A program made the position numbers and the translations under genes. This document shows, one piece after another, positions 56,715-64,000 of a DNA stretch of 64,000 nt (positions within the stretch are counted from its first letter, which is position 1; each line of letters begins with the position of its first letter). The notes under the pieces were generated by a model, which did not search any database, was not told the origin of the DNA, and was given only the letters and a program-made list of their open reading frames with translations. Origin of the DNA: Panopea generosa (lineage: Eukaryota > Mollusca > Bivalvia > Adapedonta > Hiatellidae); assembly GCA_029582155.1 (NCBI GenBank), contig CM055901.1:6366874-6430873 (forward strand), given 5' to 3'.

Positions 56715-57904
56715 TTCTTACAGTAAAGTAGGATATTTTACGTCTGCGTCGGGTATCAATCAAATATATATACATTGTCCGTTTCACTCTAGAGTATAAC
56801 TGGTTTGATTGGATAACTAGCTCGTGATACACGAATTTGACAGGTGCTACCTTTACCTACAAGAATCCGTTTCGCAATTCACGGCCGTTAAACGGGTATA
56901 TTTAAAAAGGGTGACATTGGTTTTATCAAAGATGCCGCCCGTAATATGGTGGAAATAATAGCCCTATACGCGAAATTAAGAAACTGAGAAATAATCAATA
57001 AAATAAAATATGCTCCAATCCTTTTTCGCCCGTTATTGAACTCAGCTGCAAGTGTCCCCAACAACATAGAGATATAAATGTCACATTTCTGTTTTTTAAA
57101 TGTATGAGCATGTCATTCAGTCTCAACAGTAAAACTGTATTTCACGAAGAATTATAAAAAAAATGAAGAAACATATAAGGATATAAAACTATTAAAGCAT
57201 CACTGAAAAATAATATTTTGTACGAAGAAAATTTTTTTTAACCACACTGTAAATACCATTATCAATTTAACTTCCGTGTAAGAAATATGAGAGTGTCCAT
57301 GCACACCAGCGTCTCGCGGAGTGATTATGTGTCAAAATGACGTCACAAATGTCACATTTTGACAGAAAATTGGTGAAAACACATGGCTTCTAAAAATCGT
57401 GAAAATAGTAGTTTTAACTGAAAGATCGGCCAACATGTCATTCCTCCAATACCAGATAAGACAGATTCCTTTAATACCATCATTTTCTTTTCGGGAAGCA
57501 TATGTAACATTGCTATACACCGCGTAAATCGAATTTCGAGTCCACAATTAACACTTAAAATTTCATTTTTAAACAAAATTATTTAAAAAATCAGTCCTTA
57601 CAGCGAGAAAAATTCCGAAAACATTACTATGTAAATCATCATCTCTAGCGACAGGCAAAATTTAATAAAAAAAAAAAAAGGTTAAAACATTTTTCTTTTC
57701 CGAAAAACAGATTCATCACTTTTGCATTTAAGAAATGTAAATGGAGCGATTATTGAAAAATCGACTCACTCTATAATAAATGATGTAACTTTTTTAAAAA
57801 TAAAACTATTCAATAAATACCAATTGCAATGGATTGTGGATAAACGTTCCATTCCGCCAATATATACATTGACAGTAATTATGTCAAGGCTTGATCTTCA
57901 GGCT
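56715..57904. other. Region upstream of the candidate first exon; no feature recognised
   Basis: Would include the 5' UTR and promoter of the ZGLP1-like gene if the first exon is right. No convincing TATA box or other element was identified. Short minus frames at 57332-57576 overlap each other and lack homology. Confidence 0.4.
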
Positions 57905-58375
57905 AGAATGAATGAATGGGGTTTTACGGCATACCAACACATTATTGGTTATTCGACGCCAACAGAAAGGAAGATTTCAGGTTCACTCTACATGTACAAA
58001 AACAACAAATTAACATACAGATTAAAACAAAAATACACCAATAAATGAATATGCAGAATGAACCTAGAACCTTGATGCCTGCAGAACTGTAGAGTTTCAG
58101 CAAATTCTATAGTATTACTCAAATTGTCGCATATTACGACATGCATGAGCCACAGTGGTCCTATTCTTGCCATCACCCGTAGGGCTCCCTGAAACCACAC
58201 AGGGGTTGATAAATTAACCACAATAGTGAACATGAAAAAAAATGACAGAATGAACATGACACCCATTCGGAGGATTCCTACCCCTCTGCAGAGATCGGCA
58301 GTGATTCTATTCTTAGCCGGAACCACACGGGCTTCATCAGGCAAGAATAAAGTCGTAGTTTTCACGAGACGTTTA
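57905..58375 (-). mobile_element. R1 retroposon, uninterrupted copy
   Basis: GAATGAATG tail, then GGGGTTTTACGGCATACCAA, CTGCAGAACTGTAGAGTTTC, CACAGGGGTTGATAAATTAA, CCATTCGGAGGATTCCTACC and a variable end. It matches 31499-32780 in order and serves as the empty-site reference for the two insertions there. The tail indicates minus orientation. Confidence 0.75.
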
Positions 58376-59704
58376 GACTTTTATAATGGCTAAAATCGGA
58401 TTAAATGTTTGTTTTAACAGCGAGAACGCCAAAGGTCAGCTCTAAACCATCAGTAAACTGTCCTGAATCAATATACAAAATTTAAGGAAAATCAGGAAAA
58501 TCTTCTTTTTTTTCCAAAATTCAGTTGGCTACAATAATTTTGCGTTAAAATAGGTATCAAGAAACTATGGATCGATGTGGAAAATCCGTTATTTTTATAA
58601 TATCTAACAAAGTTGTGAATAAAAAAATCACACATTGTAAATTAACGTAATATTATTAACCTACGTGCAAAAACAAGTTATAAAATGAAAATAAAACGGT
58701 TAAAAAATATGTTTCTTCAGATGACCGGCAGGGCATGATTAGAGTTGCATGGCTTATGTGTAAAAAATGCCCGTTATATATCATTATAATGATCAATGAC
58801 TTACATTTGGTAATAAATAATAGTGTATTTATAATTTATAAACTTAATGCAATTCTGAAACTATTACCTTTAAAACATATGCTTTGGATGCATTTTATTG
58901 TATTAAAAATCATAAATAGACTTGCGACTATCGATTTCGCAGTTATGTCACGTATACCCAGTGCCTAAAACTGTACAAGTAAACTCTACAAAAACGAGCA
59001 AAATAGTGCAGACATTCGGAATACTTCGCCGATTTCTCATATGCCCAATAATCGTGACTAGGCCCTGTATAACTGTTTGTAGTGCATGTTCATCGCAAGC
59101 GATCGATAAACAACGAGTACAATGATATGTTTAATAAAAAAATATCAATGATATAGGCTTTAAATAATGTAAATTAACACACACTACTTCAGAAATCAAA
59201 ACAATGTTCTCGCTAGGCTACTTGTCACAAAGCAGCATTAATAATTATTTTATTTTATACTAATTTTAATTGTGTGTACGAGCCGCATTTGGGGTATGTG
59301 TAGGCACTGTTTTAAGTTTGAACATGTCTGTCTATCAGAAATCGTTTCCGCTCCAAACCATTTTCTTCTTATTGCTGTACGAATATAAAATTGCTATTTT
59401 ACCATCAGTATTTAGTCAGGTTTGGATACACTATTTCTTATTTGTGTATTTCACATTTAGGGTATGCACAATTCATCAACAGTATCTTACTTATGTAACG
59501 GCGTTCAGCGTATTTAATCATCGTTCCGAGGAATTACTAAAAGTTTAACATATACTATATGTATCTTATTTCTGCAAGTAAACTACTTCCCACATATCCA
59601 GAGGTAGGAAAGCCAAGGCCACCAAACAAAGAGAATGACCGAGCATCACAGACTGTGCAAAATTGCAGTCTGAAAAAAAACTCAACTATTTTAAGTTTAC
59701 TAAT
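58376..59704. other. No feature recognised
   Basis: AT-rich unique sequence. Several short frames with no homology. Confidence 0.4.
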
Positions 59705-60420
59705 AAGGTAGCTGGACTGGTAAGCTCAGTCGGTAGTCAATCTGACTATCAAATCAGGATCATGAGTCCCCGTCTGGCCAGTCTCCATAATGATTGATTT
59801 ACAGCATTACGTCTCATTGTCATTTGTTGTAGTTTGGTGTTTAGCGACACTTTCAACAATTTATCAGTTATATATCGCAGCAATATTCCAAGCGCTGCCA
59901 CAGTAGTCTCATTGTCATTTGTTGTTGTATGGTGTTTAGCGACATTTTCAACAATTTTTCACTTATATATCGCAGCAGTATTCCAAGTGCTGTCACAGTA
60001 ATCTCATTGTCATTTGTTGTTGTATAGCATTTAGTGACTTTCAACAATTTTTCATTTTTATATCGCAACAGTATCACTAACGCTGCCGCAGACACATGGT
60101 ACAATACCCCACCCTGTCACATTATACCGACACTAGCTTACTATCCTCTAAATGCTGAGCGCCAAGAGAGGAAAGTTCTAGTACCATTTTTCACCAATAT
60201 GACCCAGATGGGAATCGAACCCACAACATTCCACATGGAAGGCGAACGCTCAACCCTCAGATCACCGCTTCAGATTATTGACATTTGTCTCTCATCGCTG
60301 ATTCAAGATTGAAATTTATCAGTTATTTGCAGAAATGGATGTAATCAGGTACTGGGTCACAGGAAAGAGTGGCTAGTCATCGACACCATTAAAATGACGC
60401 TAAATAACCAAACAAGAAAA
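59705..60420 (+). mobile_element. SINE family S1, split by an S3 insertion
   Basis: The head TAAGCTCAGTCGGTAGTCAA and CATGAGTCCCCGTCTGGCC run to TCTCATTGTCATTTG. The rest resumes at 60277 with ATTGACATTTGTCTCTCATC, GCTGATTCAAGATTG, and ends AAATGACGCTAAATAACC near 60410. The two parts join to a normal S1. Confidence 0.85.
59827..60276 (-). mobile_element. SINE family S3 inserted into S1, with 95-base tandem triplication at its 3' end
   Basis: Target duplication ATTGTCATTTG (59816-59826) and ATTGACATTTG (60277-60287). The S3 3' end plus the first S1 bases repeat three times: GTCTCATTG at 59811, 59906 and ATCTCATTG at 60001, a step of 95. The head lies at the right, with GGGAATCGAACCCACAACAT as reverse B box. 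Confidence 0.9.
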
Positions 60421-61249
60421 TCTAATAATTATCCAGACACTTTAAATACTGTCATAATTTTGTTATAAAGTTCTTCAAATTAATGAAAGCATTTTGAGGA
60501 TTAGTACAACACCTCAGTTTTATGTGACCAGTGAAACATGTTTGTTAGAAATTCCTGAAAAGTGTGGAATATCATGGTTGTATTATTGTAATAATATGTA
60601 AGTATACTGACGATTCCATGATATATTAAGGAGCTAGACCGAACAGGGTGATCAGAAATACTAACATTGTGCCCTTGGCTAAAAGCTTACAAAAAAGCAA
60701 TATATTTTGCAATTTTAATTATTTATTTTTACACATGACTGTAAACATTACAAGAAACAAATACAGCTGTCAATGAATACAATCTACATTATTTACAAAT
60801 AGTTATATTACATGCAAAGTCAACCATGTTTAATACCACATTTGGTGTTTACAAGATAATTAATCAGACTATAAATGGTTAAAAGTTCACTGTTTTAAGC
60901 TGAAACAATCATATTAATTTTGTTTTCACTGAGAAATCAATATAATTTCCAAAAAAGTATAAAATAAGATGTCAATTCCAATGAGGTTTGTATGTGTTTG
61001 TAGCCTTTCAAGTTAATGTCATGCACGAGATGGTTTTATTGATTAATGATAACTATATCAGTCATTAATTAAAACAACTGATTTCAGAGAAGATGTTTAA
61101 AGAAATAGTTGATAGTCAGGTGAGCGATAGATAAAATACAATCACAAAAGCTCACTAGAACCTTTGACTCATATGATCTAACAAGATGTCAAATATTTTT
61201 TTAGTGTCTCAACTGATTAACTATTCACTTCCATTTTATGAATTAAGCC
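60421..61249. other. No feature recognised
   Basis: AT-rich unique sequence. Confidence 0.4.
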
Positions 61250-61690
61250 TATGAATGTCTTATAGATGACAAACATGGGAATTATCCATTTCCCCATAGC
61301 ATTTCCATGTAAAAATCAAAGTGCCCTTTCTGGGTCCTAATAGACCCTAGCCCCTTTATTTAAACAAACTTAAAACCTTTGTTCATAATTAAGAACCATT
61401 TACACTAAATATGAACAAATTTGGCTAATCAGTTCATCAAAAGATGGTTTTGTAAATTTCACAATTGTACCCCTTTTCAGACTCCTTATGGGTATTAAAT
61501 TCCCTGTACTTTAATGAAGAACCTAGTCTCAACTGTAGCGACTACATAATATTTCAGATCTCAAGCCACTAAAATAGATGATAACAAAACAGGACTTGTC
61601 TCACTTACTAAATGGAGAGGTATTTTAACTGTCAAATCTTATATGAAGTTTTAATCTATTAGCAGGCAGTGGTGCTGAGATATTAACCAT
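61250..61690. repeat. R2-like dispersed repeat fragment
   Basis: GGGTCCTAATAGACCCTAGC and ACTAAATATGAACAAATTTG resemble 63600-63720 and parts of the R2 copies. No coding content. Confidence 0.5.
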
Positions 61691-61766
61691 AGTTTCAGGA
61701 CTCACATCACTATTATCTCTCTTGAATACTCAGGACCAACAGATGTATGAGGTAGAAATACAAGAG
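61691..61766 (-). mobile_element. D1 element, right end of a split reversed copy
   Basis: GGACTCACATCACTATTATC followed by ATGAGGTAGAAATAC is the reverse complement of the D1 right end. The element continues at 62735 after a ~960-base insertion. Confidence 0.8.
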
Positions 61767-62729
61767 GCCCCTGATGACGCTCATAGTGGCCATAGTACTT
61801 TTTGAAATTTCACAATATTTACCCTCTTTGGGGGGTTATCTTAACAACTTATGGATAAATACCCCCTCCACACCCATATTGAACAGAACCTTAATTGCTA
61901 TGAAAAGAAACTACTTTAAATTCCCATACCATTCATCTGTAAAAAAAATATAGTCCCCTGTACAGAACTCTTATACAACCAAGCCCATTAATGTGTCAGA
62001 ACTTCAATCATCCACTCTTAGCGATTTGTTATGAGCAGAAATGATTCAAATTCTAAAAAAAGATTTTTTTTGTACACATGGATGCAGAATGAAAAAAATA
62101 AGTTTTCCTTATAATATTCCTATGTAAATTTAGCCCCTAAATTCTTATCAGCAATCAAACCCTTACACATAGGGATAATGTATGCCAAATAAGAACAAAT
62201 CTGACATACTGGTTCTTAAAAAAACAATTTTTGTAATTCCCAATTTTTACCCATTGAGGCCCCTCCTCACCCCTTAAGACAGTGGAACCCAGTCATTTTT
62301 ACAAATCTGAACCTCCTTCACAAAACACTGCTTCTGTGAAGATATAGGCAAAGTCATTTCCATTTTAAAACAAAACAAAAAAATTATTATAATGACATGT
62401 GTCCCCTAATTGAACCCTCGGGGCGGGGTCATTTTTAACCCTAGGGACACCATTTGAACAAGTCTAACAAAACTGTAGTTGACTATCATTACTACATAAC
62501 ATTTTGAAAATATGTTCGGCCGTTCATGAGAAGAAGATTTTGTTTTAAGTTTTGGACTATTTTTGGTAACGGCGGCCAGCTTGAATTTCAGATCGAAAAA
62601 AAAGTTTCTTATGTAATAGAAACACTCATGAGAAGTTTCAGTTTAATTGGCTTAGTGGTTTCAGAGAAAGTGCTGCTAACAGATGATGGACTACGGACAA
62701 CGCATAAGCACTTCTGACGCTAAAAACGG
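61767..62729 (+). mobile_element. Helitron-like / R2 element inserted in D1
   Basis: Starts ACAAGAGGCCCCTGATGACG and ends near ACGCATAAGCACTTCTGACG plus CTAAAAAC, echoing the ACAAGAG...GAGCTAAAA ends of the H1 family. The interior (62100-62600) matches 240-800. About 35 bases of D1 are missing at the junction. Confidence 0.6.
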
Positions 62730-62734
62730 TAGCT

Positions 62735-63102
62735 CAGGGCTTTGTATTGCAGTGATTAACATTTTCCTATCATGTGTTAAATGGTCAGTATTTTAGAAAT
62801 CAACTCTGAAAATTTGATGCTAATACCTGATTTCTGGGTAATTCTGTGTCATTTCGGAATCGTTGGTTTGAACTGCACTATTGGCAAATAGTTGACATAT
62901 CATTACTCTGAAAATTGATAGGTGTCACAAAACCTTTGAATTTTTAAAAAAAAAATTGTCAATGTATGCATTTTTTCCTTTATAATTGCATATGTTGAAC
63001 CAGTGAAGAATTTGAACTTATACACATGCTGCAGGTTTTGCTTTTTCACTTAGATTTGGACATAAATATTACTATGGGAAATGTAATAGTGGTGTGAGAC
63101 GT
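62735..63102 (-). mobile_element. D1 element, left part of a split reversed copy
   Basis: CAGGGCTTTGTATTGCAGTG through TTAGATTTGGACATAAATAT and GGGAAATGTAATAGTGGTGT, ending GAGAC. It is the reverse complement of the D1 body and left terminus. Confidence 0.85.
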
Positions 63103-63590
63103 TTTCAAGTCAAACATGGGCCATACTTTGAAAATAAATCAGGCAAGAGTTATCCAACTTTCATTTCACAACTGCAAATTACGCCTTACATAAAATTTCA
63201 AATTAAATACATTGAGTGGTTGGTAAGATATGGACTTGATGGTACTTGCATGCAAAACTTTAACCAGAATTTCTAGTCAAACAAGGACCATAATTTGCAT
63301 TATATATTGCAAGAATTATCTAACTTAGTAACTGTAGTTGATGTGGTGACTGGGATGTCTTGTGTGATGTTTAAATCAAATACATAGAGTGAGTGGTGAG
63401 ATATGATATCGGTGGTACTTGCACTCAAAAGTTTAACTAAGCCTGACAAAGGCCATTAGTTGCATAATATTCAAGCAAGAGTTATCTAACCTAGTTATTG
63501 TAATAAGTTTGATGACTGAGATGTATTGTGTGAAGTTTTGGTGAGATACAGTCTTGCATGCAAGTGTTCCCAAATATACAAATCAAAGTC
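63103..63590 (+). repeat. H1-family core repeats, fragment
   Basis: About two and a half units matching the 164-176-base core of 47577-48853 (GATATGGACTTGATGGTACT, CATGCAAAACTTTAACCAGA, GCAAGAATTATCTAACTTAG). They begin directly at the left end of the reversed D1, which seems to have inserted into them. Confidence 0.75.
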
Positions 63591-64000
63591 TCTTTACTGG
63601 CGCCTGTAAACCCTAGCCGGTTGACTTGAACAAAAGTTAAACCCCTATTCATGGGGATCATTTATACCAAATATGAACATATTTGACTCATCAGTTTTTG
63701 AGATATTTAAAATTTCGAAATTTTAAATAATTTCAATCTTTTATGGGCCCCTGCTGACAACTTGTGAATTACAAATATCCTTTAAAGGACCCAGTCCTAA
63801 CTGTTATGGCTAAACAAGAACCCAGACATCAATATAATCAAATTAATATCTAAAATATGAGAAAAACAACAATAATCCAGACATCAACATGATTGAAGTA
63901 CTACCTAAAATATGAGACAAATAGAAATTTCTGTTTTCCCATTATTCCTATGTAAAAACCAAAATAAGATGTATACCAAATATGAACAAATTACGGTTTT
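63591..64000. repeat. R2-like dispersed repeat, cut by the window end
   Basis: CTGTAAACCCTAGCCGGTTG and ATACCAAATATGAACATATT resemble 61320-61420 and 300-370. ACATCAATATAATCAAATTA and ACATCAACATGATTGAAGTA show a short internal duplication. Confidence 0.5.

Overview
This is a 64 kb window of AT-rich eukaryotic nuclear DNA from an animal. tRNA-derived SINEs with target duplications, a non-LTR retrotransposon remnant, a Tc1-type transposase remnant, spliced genes with GT-AG introns and a C1q-domain exon fit a mollusc, most likely a bivalve. The taxon is inferred from repeat style and the C1q gene; nothing in the sequence proves it. More than 90% of the window is non-coding, and most short reading frames are chance products of repeats.

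Two host genes can be supported. (1) On the minus strand, a gene matching ZGLP1 (GATA-like protein 1) can be assembled from four exons with consistent phase: 43268-41619, 40239-40100, 38007-37917 and 37303-37177. A fifth, likely first exon lies at 56714-56536. The product has a long low-complexity N-terminal region, a canonical GATA zinc finger (CxxC-x17-CNAC) and a second zinc ribbon (CxxC-x13-CxxC). The five exons total 2187 coding bases, 728 residues plus stop. The last exon is repeated twice more downstream with an exact 149-base period. (2) On the plus strand, 25685-26100 is the terminal exon of a C1q-domain protein, with a polyadenylation signal 36 bases past the stop; its upstream exons were not found.

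Layout: 1-5.2 kb holds dispersed repeats, short-phrase repeats and a 0.94 kb inverted-repeat element that splits a minisatellite. 5.2-7.3 kb is an element end followed by a ~110-base tandem array. 8.8-9.7 kb holds an inverted-repeat element and a Helitron-like fragment. 10.8-17.2 kb is a palindromic 22-base array running into a 6.1 kb satellite of 65-base monomers with higher-order repeats. 17.2-24 kb has a SINE, minisatellites, an exact 78-base palindrome and a 29-base array. 25.6-26.1 kb is the C1q exon. 26.7-28 kb is a second, unrelated 65-base array. 28-36.6 kb is a patchwork of SINEs, MITE-like elements and nested insertions. 37.2-56.7 kb is the ZGLP1-like gene with introns full of retroelements and microsatellites. 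56.7-64 kb is again dispersed and nested repeats.

The DNA therefore reads as two host genes embedded in layers of mobile and tandem DNA. Insertion order can be read directly in several places: SINE in retroposon, TTAA element in retroposon, SINE in SINE, Helitron-like element in MITE. I found no operon-like, CRISPR-like or other defence-type system. The most unusual item is the tandem triplication of the ZGLP1-like terminal zinc-ribbon exon. All repeat boundaries were read by eye and may be off by a few to some tens of bases.
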